Source of the DNA: Armatimonadota bacterium
Lineage (GTDB): Bacteria; Armatimonadota; Fimbriimonadia; Fimbriimonadales; Fimbriimonadaceae
Direction of reading: 5' to 3'
Assembly (NCBI GenBank): GCA_025360125.1
Contig: JANYCU010000015.1
Span: 1 to 40,354, forward strand
Length of the DNA: 40,354 bases
This document shows, piece after piece, positions 7,506 through 15,358 of this stretch; the stretch's first letter is position 1; every line of letters starts with the position of its first letter. Made by a program: the position numbers and the translations under genes. Below the pieces are notes generated by a model, which worked only from the letters and a program-made list of their open reading frames with translations, was not told the origin of the DNA and made no database searches.

Positions 7506-7560
7506 ACATTACACGACACTATGCCCGTAATGTCATGCCTAACAATGCGTAGCCGTTAGG
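7506..7560. repeat. Two consecutive inverted repeats between operons
   Basis: The 173-base gap between the helical-repeat gene (ends 7580) and the membrane-protein operon (starts 7406) holds two stem-loops in a row. ACATTAC (7506-7512) pairs with GTAATGT (7527-7533), and CCTAAC (7538-7543) pairs with GTTAGG (7555-7560) over an 11-base loop. Neither has a T-run, so simple terminators are unlikely. A similar CTAAC-11-GTTAG repeat lies at 15121-15141, at the other end of the gene block. The region must also hold the promoter of the 7406 operon. Confidence 0.45.
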
Positions 7561-7579
7561 TCGACTACAGCGTGGCTCC

Positions 7580-8335
7580 CTAGTTATCCTTATCAACGCC
7601 TAATACATGCGCAATTTCATCAATTGCATCCTCTTCCATTCCCGCAGACAAAAACCGATTTCTAAAAGTCAGAACAAGCTTTCCATATCCTGCTTTGACT
7701 AACTCCGCCGCAATGATTCCTGCACTAAGGCCTTGGAATTTCCCAATATTTATTGCCAAACTCCATGAGTTTCCGCCTTCAATTAGCGTTCGGGCCAACT
7801 CTTCTTGTTCTGAGCTAGTTAGCTGCTCTGCATGGTCTGCTATTGTGCCAATACGACCGCTGGCAATTAACCTATCAATTATGAAAGAGCTAGTGACTCC
7901 CGAAAATTGTGTCTTGTTAAGCAGAAGTTCTACATCATCGTGAGCAGCTATCAACTGATCGACAATGTCGGCATGTTTGGAAGCATCGATTTTGAGAATG
8001 TTCTCAGCAACTGACCAGCCACAACCATTTTGGATTAGCTCACTTACCAATCCATCGGAAATACTTTCGATATGATTGAGTCCAAGAGCTATATCCGTAA
8101 AGCACCGGGCTTGTTCGAGCTTGCCAACAATGATGCCTTGACTCACTTCATCAAATTCATCGAGGCAGTACATCATCTTCCAAGCCTCTCCAGCAACAAT
8201 GGCTTCTTCAATGTTTCTCCCCAATCCTTCTAGATCAGGTTCGCTATCTACTCCTTCAATGTTGGGCTTATCCTGTCCTGCCTCGCTAACTTCCTCATAT
8301 TCACTCCCGCCAAGTTGAGGAAACTGTTCATTCAT
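7580..8335 (-). CDS. Alpha-helical repeat protein of unknown function
   Basis: 251 residues. After an acidic N-terminus (about 1-45), the protein is made of imperfect repeats of about 35 residues, each a pair of helices. A recurring theme is a W/S-x-A core, then ILK or IGKF, then a second helix such as IVDQLIAAH, FIIDRLIAS or IIAAELVKAG. GWSVAENIL and SWSLAINIG are two matching repeat starts. This is an alpha-solenoid, normally a protein- or peptide-binding surface. It lies 216 bases downstream of the receiver/winged-helix gene on the same strand, so it may be co-regulated with that operon or have its own promoter in the gap, where I see no clear gene. Function unknown. Confidence 0.6.
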   Translation of the reverse strand: MNEQFPQLGGSEYEEVSEAGQDKPNIEGVDSEPDLEGLGRNIEEAIVAGEAWKMMYCLDEFDEVSQGIIVGKLEQARCFTDIALGLNHIESISDGLVSELIQNGCGWSVAENILKIDASKHADIVDQLIAAHDDVELLLNKTQFSGVTSSFIIDRLIASGRIGTIADHAEQLTSSEQEELARTLIEGGNSWSLAINIGKFQGLSAGIIAAELVKAGYGKLVLTFRNRFLSAGMEEDAIDEIAHVLGVDKDN

Positions 8336-8551
8336 CGAAATATAGTGTTACAGCCTGTTTATTCAATCCTAGCTAATCGAGACTCGATTGTAAACATGCT
8401 TCATCTTAGCCATAGTTTCCAAATATTCGAGGTAATTCCGAACAATCCCGTTGTCAGTGCCATCATGAACACTAGTGCACCAAGATGCTTTAATATGAAG
8501 AAATATTGCAAAGGTGCTTGCAACTCAGATTGACTACAAGAGCAAAGAATT

Positions 8552-9448
8552 CTATTCGTTCCAACTCACAAGTCCTTGAATTAGATGATTTCCGTCATCC
8601 ACTTTGTAGAATGTCCCTGGAAATTTCTTCAGGAGAGCATCCACACAGTTCCTTAAGCGCTGGGCAACCTGCGGACGCATATCCCTGTCTTCAAGGACAT
8701 CCCAAATCGGGCTGACCTCGGAAAGCTTCTGACGATTCGTGTAAAGCAGATCTATGATTTCTTCAGTTGACCAAGTTTTTTTGGGTGTCCGCGCCAGTAA
8801 CTGAAATACAATTGTTCTCGAGGACCAAGACTGGAGGCGAGCTTTTTTGCCCGTGCTTTCCACAACAATATCTCGATACACTTTGAATCCTGAAATTACG
8901 ATGGACTCGTCGACATCGTACGGCGATATCAAGACGCCATTGCCTTCTCGAAGGTCAAAGCTCTTGACAATATGTGCCCTAATTTTGTCCCAGTGGGCGG
9001 AATTTCGGATATTGTCAACATCAATGAGTACTTCTCCAAGCAACACTAAACGCATCTCCTTGATTAGTTTTTCCTGCGCTATTCTTTCCGGTCTTGTACT
9101 TGCAAACAGGATCGGTGGAGTGCTCTCGCCTAGTACCAACGCAATCTGTCTAACAAGATGTAAACCACCAAGCCAAGAATTCTTCTCTGAGTGTGGCATT
9201 CTTACATCGGATACAATGAGCCGGACATCATATTGTGAAAGTTGATTCAGAAGCGTTGGCGACCCTAAAAGCTTTAATCCAATTGCAGAGTGAGTATCAG
9301 GTGAGTATCCAATACAGTGAAGAGAGGTGATTTCAAATTGTCGCAGCATGGGCCCTAGTGCTTCCTCCCATTCATCATGCATCATGCCAGCATCATCCAG
9401 GTAGATGATGGCCGGTTTACCCTTGCGAGGCGGATCAGGAGCGGCCAA
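8552..9448 (-). CDS. Receiver-domain response regulator with C-terminal winged helix
   Basis: 298 residues from the TTG at 9448, preceded by AGGAGGAAGG nine bases upstream and one base after the stop of the previous gene; a TTG at 9475 would add nine residues without a ribosome site. The receiver domain (about 15-165) has an acidic pair in IIYLDD and the likely phospho-acceptor Asp in IVSDVRMP. The later lysine normally found in a KP motif is not evident, so the switch may be atypical. The C-terminal 100 residues look like an OmpR-type winged helix. It is a close relative of the receiver-only protein encoded just upstream. As last gene of the operon 15081-8552 it is the probable transcriptional output of the kinase encoded at 9947. 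Confidence 0.72.
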   Translation of the reverse strand: MAAPDPPRKGKPAIIYLDDAGMMHDEWEEALGPMLRQFEITSLHCIGYSPDTHSAIGLKLLGSPTLLNQLSQYDVRLIVSDVRMPHSEKNSWLGGLHLVRQIALVLGESTPPILFASTRPERIAQEKLIKEMRLVLLGEVLIDVDNIRNSAHWDKIRAHIVKSFDLREGNGVLISPYDVDESIVISGFKVYRDIVVESTGKKARLQSWSSRTIVFQLLARTPKKTWSTEEIIDLLYTNRQKLSEVSPIWDVLEDRDMRPQVAQRLRNCVDALLKKFPGTFYKVDDGNHLIQGLVSWNE

Positions 9449-9449
9449 C

Positions 9450-9950
9450 CTAACCTTCCTCCTGAAATTGGTCAAGACATTTCATGATGTACTGCAAAAT
9501 GTTTTGCCACTGTTCAGGACTATCAGGATCATCTCCGTCCGTCCATACTTCTCCAAGGATTGTAAGGTCCTGCTCTTTTGCCAGAATTGCCTGTAATTCC
9601 TTTTCCGGTCTGGCACTTGCAAAGAGCACCGGCGGCATATCTCCCTCAAGTACGATTGCGACTTGACGAACGATCTCGATACCGCCCAATCCACGGCCTC
9701 GGCCCGGAAACGGCATCCGAACATCAGATACAATTAGCTTGATATCATATGACCGAAGGCTATTTAGTAATTCATGGGTTTTTAGCAATTCAAGCTTGCT
9801 TGTCGAACTGTGGTCTGGTTCGTATCCAATGCAGTGGAGAGTTTTTACTCCTCTTTTCTTAAGGAGAGTACCGAGAGCCCAATCCCAAGCTTCATGCATG
9901 TCATTGACGTCGTCAATATATACTATCGCTAGTCCCTTCTTTTGAATCAT
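9450..9950 (-). CDS. Stand-alone receiver-domain protein
   Basis: 166 residues, essentially one CheY-like domain without an output domain. The acidic pocket is YIDD at 11-14, the probable phospho-acceptor is D76 in IVSDVRMP, and a switch serine lies in LFASARPEK. The usual KP lysine is not evident. It shares its layout and many residues with the N-terminal half of the next gene (VSDVRMP, VRQ-IA, GEV-D), so the two look like a tandem duplication in which one copy kept a DNA-binding domain. The ATG overlaps the kinase stop as ATGA. It may be a phosphate sink, a relay step or a partner-binding regulator of the kinase. Confidence 0.75.
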   Translation of the reverse strand: MIQKKGLAIVYIDDVNDMHEAWDWALGTLLKKRGVKTLHCIGYEPDHSSTSKLELLKTHELLNSLRSYDIKLIVSDVRMPFPGRGRGLGGIEIVRQVAIVLEGDMPPVLFASARPEKELQAILAKEQDLTILGEVWTDGDDPDSPEQWQNILQYIMKCLDQFQEEG

Positions 9951-11980
9951 TTCTCTTCGAGAACCTCTATTGGAAATCTAAGAATGGCTTCTACCACGTA
10001 GGGAAAGCAACCATGCTCATCTTTGTGTGGACTTAGTTTAAGCGTCCCGTTCAATACCCTCTCTGTAAATACTCTAAGCTGACTCAATCCGACTCCACTC
10101 CCCTCACCTAATGCAAGTCGCTCGCTGTGACTGTTAAGGTTGAATCTCATCCAAGTCGATGCGCATTTCTCACAACATGCCATCCCGGCGGCTAACATTG
10201 GATTTGGCGCTGAACACTTTTTATGTTTTGACATCCACTTGCAAAGTGGGAGCACTGAGTCATTATCAGGAATCATTAAAGACTCTACAAGACTTGACCT
10301 ATTTTTGATGGTTATTTCGCAGTGCCCTTGGATAATTCTAGCTTTGACTTGAATGTCGGTCCCAGCAAAAACATATTTATGTGCGTTAACTAGAAGCTCG
10401 ACAAGAAGCAAAATAAGGACAGGTCGACTTCTTAAAGCAACTTGCTTCTCTAGGTCCGGAGAGATATCGCACTCATAATTCGCTACTTGTCCGGTCTTTC
10501 CACGTGAGAACTTTATGTCATACAATCTTCTGCAGGCAGCTTCCTGCATACACTCTTTTAAAGTCTCACTAATATTTATTGCCGTAGCCTTGTCTCTAAG
10601 AATCTCTTGGCTCTGTGCAATCATTCCAGATGAATAGCTTCTGACGATCGTAGCATATGCTTCCAATGCATCATATAGAGATTTCTGCGTTCCAATACTC
10701 CCTTGAATAACATCCATGTGGGACTCAAGTTTGCCAAACTCGAAAGATTTCTTGTCCTCAATTTCATTTCGAATTTCTTTGATTTCTCTCCGGATCATTT
10801 GAACGCCCTTATCAAGATCGTGCCGGACATGACCAAACACTGTATGCCAGTCCTTGCGTTCACGGTCAGCTAGTACCTCTAACATTCTCAATGGTTCAAG
10901 TAACATCCGACCAGCGTGAGCGATTCCTTCAAGGGTTGAAGCAGGCACTCGAACCGACGTGTATAGATTCAGGGTTCCCAAATTGTCATCGACAACGCTG
11001 CCTCTTAGCATTGGAAAGCACGATTCCAGTGGAAATGTATAATAGAAGTCAAAATTGCCGACAAAAACTCCGTCCAAGGGATTTAGATTTTCCTTAAAAT
11101 CGGGAACTTCAGCGAGAGTGTCCCGTAGCCATTCGACAGACTCTCTCCACTCCGGGCCAAGGTTGCGTTCTATTGAAAGGCATAGCTGATTTAATTGCTC
11201 AAGACTACTGGAAAACTGTGCACCAGTCTGGTTGCAAATCATTGATTTTAACAAGCCTTCCCAAAGCTGTTCAAGAATTCTTTCCGATTCTGGATCGAGC
11301 ACTCTGTTAGAAGAAATAATCGGAAACGAAGGTATTTTCGTCATGCCGTGGCGCGACCATTGCTCTGACATTTGGTCGTTTAATGTCCTGATGATTACGC
11401 CGGGCGCGGCATTGGGAGTTAATTCTACACTGAGAATTCGATCATCACGGTCGCCTAAAGGTTTCGCACTTATTTCAACGGCTATCGGCGGATTTGCTAG
11501 TTGTCGAACAAAGTCCCACCATTCGGTGAATCCTCTTGTCTGAACGCCGCCAAGATTCTGATCGTAAATTGCCCTCATCCAAAGTACGAGCGGAAAGGCT
11601 GTTGAAAACACATTTGAACCTTTCGTACCCCAACCAACTTGGCGAGTGCTCAAGTCCTTTATTGAGCTTTTTTGTTCAATTTGCGTTGTAGACAGTTCTC
11701 GGATGTCAAATCGTTGTGGACCCTTGGACTCATCAGATAACCATCTATACCCAGGCCAAATGAACCACGGATCGGAATCTCTGTGTCCGGGAAGGCTCTT
11801 GAGAATCGTCGCAACATAATGACCCAGCGTTACAGTTATCTCCCTGTGTAACTCAAATATTTCATGCCCGTCCAGGCGACCATTTTTTAGCGCATTTTGC
11901 AATTGCGGTTGCAATTGTCTTCGCTGCACCAGGAGGTGACGAAGTGCTTCAAGTTCATTGTTGATACCATTTCCCGGCAT
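9947..11980 (-). CDS. Soluble sensor histidine kinase with cysteine-rich insert
   Basis: 677 residues from the ATG at 11980, preceded by GAGG; a TTG at 11995 overlapping the previous stop would add five. There is no membrane span, so the signal is probably cytoplasmic. The large N-terminal region (about 1-370) is unfamiliar. A helical dimerisation part contains HVRHDLDKG, where the H of RHDL is a plausible phospho-acceptor (AgrC/SpoOB-like). The GHKL ATPase part has the N-box VELLVNAHKY and the G2 box GEGSGVGLSQL. The normal D-x-G-x-G box is not visible; in its place is an insert with cysteines (CKWM, KKC, ACCEKC) that could bind metal. It is coupled to the di-iron protein gene before it and the receivers after it. 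Confidence 0.7.
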   Translation of the reverse strand: MPGNGINNELEALRHLLVQRRQLQPQLQNALKNGRLDGHEIFELHREITVTLGHYVATILKSLPGHRDSDPWFIWPGYRWLSDESKGPQRFDIRELSTTQIEQKSSIKDLSTRQVGWGTKGSNVFSTAFPLVLWMRAIYDQNLGGVQTRGFTEWWDFVRQLANPPIAVEISAKPLGDRDDRILSVELTPNAAPGVIIRTLNDQMSEQWSRHGMTKIPSFPIISSNRVLDPESERILEQLWEGLLKSMICNQTGAQFSSSLEQLNQLCLSIERNLGPEWRESVEWLRDTLAEVPDFKENLNPLDGVFVGNFDFYYTFPLESCFPMLRGSVVDDNLGTLNLYTSVRVPASTLEGIAHAGRMLLEPLRMLEVLADRERKDWHTVFGHVRHDLDKGVQMIRREIKEIRNEIEDKKSFEFGKLESHMDVIQGSIGTQKSLYDALEAYATIVRSYSSGMIAQSQEILRDKATAINISETLKECMQEAACRRLYDIKFSRGKTGQVANYECDISPDLEKQVALRSRPVLILLLVELLVNAHKYVFAGTDIQVKARIIQGHCEITIKNRSSLVESLMIPDNDSVLPLCKWMSKHKKCSAPNPMLAAGMACCEKCASTWMRFNLNSHSERLALGEGSGVGLSQLRVFTERVLNGTLKLSPHKDEHGCFPYVVEAILRFPIEVLEEK

Positions 11981-11991
11981 ACCAAAAATCC

Positions 11992-12831
11992 TCAATAAAT
12001 CGGATGAGCGGCAAGACAGGCATCATACACTGTGAGACGCACTTGATAGAATTTCACCATTGTATTTATGCTGTCACCAATGTTTGGGATCAGGGAAAGA
12101 GCTTGTTTCATGATAGGACCATGCTTACCATCATCCAATTCAATGTGTGCTTTCAAAAAATGTCTGTAGGCCTCATATTTGCTTTCGTTTGGAATTTTGA
12201 GCTGTAGATTTTCAAAAGCTGGACTCAGGCTCAGTTCTCTTAGCCCAACCGTAGACAATGCTTCATAGTAAGTATTGGCGCAGTGCTCACTGAGCACCAT
12301 GTAATCTGTGCAGGACGTGTGAAATCCTTCGCCTACCATCACGCTTCGAACATTCGCCCTGTGTTCTCCATCTTGGGCACCAAAGTGCTCCGTCCGAGCA
12401 TTTCGAACCAAGATCTCAACGGGCTCCGTATTAATTCCAGCCTGCTGTGCCGCTTCAAGCATTGCAACATAATGAGGACCAATTGATACTCGCTTCATCG
12501 GAATGTTGTCGGTGGATAGCTCCTCATCAGCTAACGAGAGAATCAAATGAAGAAATTGCCCATCCTCTTTTACAGCAAAAGGATGGCTCGGCAACGCAGC
12601 CGACAAATAACCACGTAGGCAACCAAGCAAATTACCATAAAAACAGACAGTAAAAAGCAGGCTCGCTCGGACCATATTATCAATTGCTTCTGGCCGTTCC
12701 AGGTTAACGGCTGGGTGATTGTAGAGCTTCAAAGTAACCTCTTCGAGCCTATCAAATCTAGAGTGCTGCCGAAAACTATCAGGGAAACCGTCGAGCAAGT
12801 TAGGAACGTTAATCATATTATTCAATCTCAT
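11992..12831 (-). CDS. Haem-oxygenase-like di-iron (HDO-type) protein
   Basis: 279 residues, all helical. The pattern fits the haem-oxygenase-like iron-containing redox family: glutamates in LADEEL (103-104), H120 in GPHYVAML, E190 in YYEAL, and H229, D233/D234 and H237 in HIELDDGKHG near the C-terminus. Together these resemble the two-iron ligand set of enzymes such as UndA, SznF and BesC, which oxidise or cleave amino acids and fatty acids. The His/Asp spacing in the last motif is slightly unusual, so activity is not assured. The gene overlaps the ABC ATPase gene by 14 bases and the kinase gene region by a few, within one operon. An ATG at 12816 is an alternative start. A natural guess is that it acts on, or makes, the compound handled by the transporter. 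Confidence 0.6.
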   Translation of the reverse strand: MRLNNMINVPNLLDGFPDSFRQHSRFDRLEEVTLKLYNHPAVNLERPEAIDNMVRASLLFTVCFYGNLLGCLRGYLSAALPSHPFAVKEDGQFLHLILSLADEELSTDNIPMKRVSIGPHYVAMLEAAQQAGINTEPVEILVRNARTEHFGAQDGEHRANVRSVMVGEGFHTSCTDYMVLSEHCANTYYEALSTVGLRELSLSPAFENLQLKIPNESKYEAYRHFLKAHIELDDGKHGPIMKQALSLIPNIGDSINTMVKFYQVRLTVYDACLAAHPIY

Positions 12832-13552
12832 TCAGTTCATCCGCCGCAAATAGAAACCTTTTTAGCCGATCAGTCTTTGGATCAGATAATATAGAAACTG
12901 GTCCATTTTCATGTATTTCGCCACGATCTAGGAATACTACTACATTTGCAGTCTTCCGAACAAATCCTAGCGAATGAGACACGAATACTATCGCCACGCC
13001 TTGCTTGCTTCGATCGGTTATGACTTCCCGAAGTGTTCGAATATGCTCAACGTCAAGTGACGCCGTAACTTCATCTAGCAAGAGTAAATCTGGATCAAGG
13101 GATAGCGCTCTACACAAGGCGAAGAGTTGTCGCTGTCCGCCAGATACCTGGTTCGGAAAGCGAGATCCAATCTTTTCAATCTGAAACATTTCTAGGTATT
13201 CCTCAGCACGTTCAATCTTGCTCATGTCCATTTGCTGCCTAAGCGGCATCAAAACATTCTCTCGTAAACTGAGGTGTGGCCACAAACAAAGGCTCTGAAA
13301 CACGAGTGTGGTCTTTGGCCATGGCTTGTGTAGCCTTAACGGATCGCAAGGGAAATCGTATAAGTGCGAACACAAGTTCAGTTGGCCAGAATTTGCGGAC
13401 TCGATACCTGCGATGACCCTGAGTAGGGTGCTCTTTCCTGCGCCACTTGGGCCAATAATTCCGACGACCTCACCAGGTCTTACATCAAGTGATACATCGC
13501 TCAATATTGAACAACCTTTAATCTGCTTGGATATATTTCTAGCCTGTATCAA
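12818..13552 (-). CDS. ABC transporter ATP-binding protein (polar amino-acid type)
   Basis: 244 residues with all ABC ATPase motifs: Walker A GPSGAGKS at about 33-40, a Q-loop in LVFQSLCL, the signature SGGQRQ, Walker B LLLLDEVTASLD and the H-loop VFVSHS. Length and motifs fit the GlnQ/HisP group. It works with the permease encoded 5 bases upstream and the lipoprotein encoded before that to power import. It is unusual to find this transporter fused by overlapping genes to a di-iron protein and a two-component system. Its 3' end overlaps the start of the di-iron protein gene. Confidence 0.9.
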   Translation of the reverse strand: MIQARNISKQIKGCSILSDVSLDVRPGEVVGIIGPSGAGKSTLLRVIAGIESANSGQLNLCSHLYDFPCDPLRLHKPWPKTTLVFQSLCLWPHLSLRENVLMPLRQQMDMSKIERAEEYLEMFQIEKIGSRFPNQVSGGQRQLFALCRALSLDPDLLLLDEVTASLDVEHIRTLREVITDRSKQGVAIVFVSHSLGFVRKTANVVVFLDRGEIHENGPVSILSDPKTDRLKRFLFAADELNEIE

Positions 13553-13557
13553 TTTCC

Positions 13558-14217
13558 TTAGGTCTCCGAGTAATCACGACCAAACCGTTTTTGAATCTGA
13601 TTGGCAACCAAATAGACAGGAATCGTGACTGCGAGGAAGAAGATGGCTAGGGCAGTATATATCTCGACAGGCTTATAGATCTGGGAATTAATTCGTTGGG
13701 CGGCTCTGAATAGTTCATCAACGGAAATGAAGCTCGCGAACAAACTGGCGTGAAGCATATTAATTTGAACGATGAGAATCCCGGGCAATGCATGGCGTGC
13801 CACGAGGGGCAAAGTTATCCGCCACGCAATCGTCCCAGGATTCAGACCCGAGACCTTTGCGACCAGTTGATATTGCATTGGGCAATCTTCATAGCACCTA
13901 CGCCAAATATCGGCCACCCAAAATATATTGAGCGTACTAAGAGCCACAATTGCGGTCAATTTTGGATCGACCACTATGCCAAGCATATATTGAGCCGGAT
14001 AGTGGAGCCAAAAGAGCCACACAATGATAGGTATCCCTGAAAGTCCAAGTCCTATTGCTCGAACAGGCATTCCCACCAACACACGATATCTGCCCGCTGC
14101 AACACCAAGTGGTGTCCCAAGGGCTATTCCAAGCCCCCAGATCCACGCGCAAATCACTAGCGTTGTCCGTAGCCCGCCTGCGAACTCACCAGCATGTTCA
14201 GACAGTATTTTCAGCAT
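13558..14217 (-). CDS. ABC transporter permease (polar amino-acid type)
   Basis: 219 residues with about five membrane spans. The conserved cytoplasmic loop contacting the ATPase is in the middle, around AKVSGLNPGTIAWRITLP, close to the EAA loop of HisM/GlnP-type permeases. Only one permease gene is present, so it would act as a homodimer, which is normal in part of this family. It sits 15 bases after the lipoprotein gene and 5 bases before the ATPase gene. Substrate cannot be read directly; the family takes up polar amino acids and related compounds. Confidence 0.88.
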   Translation of the reverse strand: MLKILSEHAGEFAGGLRTTLVICAWIWGLGIALGTPLGVAAGRYRVLVGMPVRAIGLGLSGIPIIVWLFWLHYPAQYMLGIVVDPKLTAIVALSTLNIFWVADIWRRCYEDCPMQYQLVAKVSGLNPGTIAWRITLPLVARHALPGILIVQINMLHASLFASFISVDELFRAAQRINSQIYKPVEIYTALAIFFLAVTIPVYLVANQIQKRFGRDYSET

Positions 14218-14232
14218 CCTTGCACTTCTTCG

Positions 14233-15081
14233 TTATGGCAAATACGGCTTGGCTACTCTATAAAAAAGGTGGCTGTCACCCTCGTATTTTTTAATGATCG
14301 CGTCCATTGTTCCCGTGTTTTGAATCTCTTGCAGGGCATTGTCAATCATAGATTTGAATTGAGGTTCATTCTTAGGCATAACAAAAACGTCGGCAAAAAT
14401 CCGTATCGGCTTCTTCTCAGCAACATTCTTAACTGAATTTGGATTGCTTGCAAGAAACTTCATGCCCTGATAAGGCTCAGCAAAAAACAAGTCTGCCTTG
14501 CCTCCTACAACATCTAGAAAGAGTTGTGATTCAGACGTGTGGTCGGGATACGAAATAATCTTGGCCTTTGGAAATTGTGTCTGTGCAATGAGAAGAGGGG
14601 AAGATCCGTCGATAGCGGCGATCCTAATGTTTGGATTGTTAATTGACTGCCAATCATTATCTGGATTCAAGCGGGTTTCACCAGGTCGAGTCCAGATTCC
14701 GATTCCGCTGTAGAAAGCTGGGACGGATAGCGTGGCAAGTTTGCCTCTTGCCGAGTTAGACCAGACTCCTGCCCCAACCATGTCGTAACGGCCAGTACCT
14801 AACCCCTCTAAGAGCCCTTCCCAGCCTACTTCCTCTGTAAACTCGACTTTTAGTTTTAGGCTTTTCGCCATCTCTCTCAGGGCATCGGGGAAAATTCCCG
14901 TCACTTCCTTTGTCTTGGGGTCGACTATGCAGTTGGGAGGGTAGTTGATATAAGCGGCGTGGATTACTCCCGAATCGAGAACTTTTTGATAGGCCGTTGT
15001 GCTCGAATTAATCTGGCGAGTTGGTTGACAGCCGACAAGAGCAACGCCAATGAGGATGAAAAGGGCAGGTTTTAGTTGCAT
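14233..15081 (-). CDS. Extracellular solute-binding lipoprotein of the ABC importer
   Basis: 282 residues. The signal peptide ends in a lipobox LVGC with Cys at 18, so the mature protein is a lipid-anchored receptor. The rest is a family-3 (amino-acid type) binding protein: VLDSGVIHAAYINYPP near the start, then VTGIFPDAL, GRYDMVGAGVW and a hinge with GGKADLFFAEPY. It is the first gene of the operon running down to 8552. The divergent ATPase gene starts at 15359 on the other strand. Family-3 proteins bind polar amino acids, opines and modified amino acids; the ligand here is unknown. Confidence 0.87.
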   Translation of the reverse strand: MQLKPALFILIGVALVGCQPTRQINSSTTAYQKVLDSGVIHAAYINYPPNCIVDPKTKEVTGIFPDALREMAKSLKLKVEFTEEVGWEGLLEGLGTGRYDMVGAGVWSNSARGKLATLSVPAFYSGIGIWTRPGETRLNPDNDWQSINNPNIRIAAIDGSSPLLIAQTQFPKAKIISYPDHTSESQLFLDVVGGKADLFFAEPYQGMKFLASNPNSVKNVAEKKPIRIFADVFVMPKNEPQFKSMIDNALQEIQNTGTMDAIIKKYEGDSHLFYRVAKPYLP

Positions 15082-15358
15082 GTATGAAGTATATGACCCA
15101 GTTCTCGAAACTGAATTAATCTAACGTTTGCTACCCGTTAGGCTTTTTAAAGATCGGATCTGCTAGCGAAGAATATGACTGGGCACACGTCTGAGAACGA
15201 CTTCCCATTAGGTAGGAGCTTTGGCATCATCTCTGTGATCCACAAATGTCACCTTGATCTGCTTTGACAAGGAATCATTTGGGTATGTTAGACAAGGTCT
15301 TCTCATGTCGTTCAAGAGTCGTGATGGGATCATTCTGTCGACCACTTTAGGAAAGAAA
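15082..15358. other. Divergent promoter region with an inverted repeat
   Basis: 277 bases between the divergent lipoprotein gene (starts 15081, minus) and the AAA ATPase gene (starts 15359, plus). It must hold both promoters. CTAACG (15121-15126) pairs with CGTTAG (15136-15141), followed by a T-run on the plus strand; the same CTAAC-11-GTTAG pattern occurs at 7539-7559. An in-frame extension of the ATPase gene into this region from 15254 looks non-coding. I see no separate gene. Confidence 0.5.

Noticed and set aside
7538-7560. Integron attC site (GCCTAAC ... GTTAGG ends)
   Set aside because: The ends resemble attC core sites, but the whole palindrome is only 23 bases, lacks the inner L boxes and no integron integrase gene is present.
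15254-15358. 35-residue N-terminal extension of the AAA ATPase
   Set aside because: The ATG at 15359 has an AGGA site at the right distance and begins the conserved fold; the extension has none and falls in the divergent promoter region.
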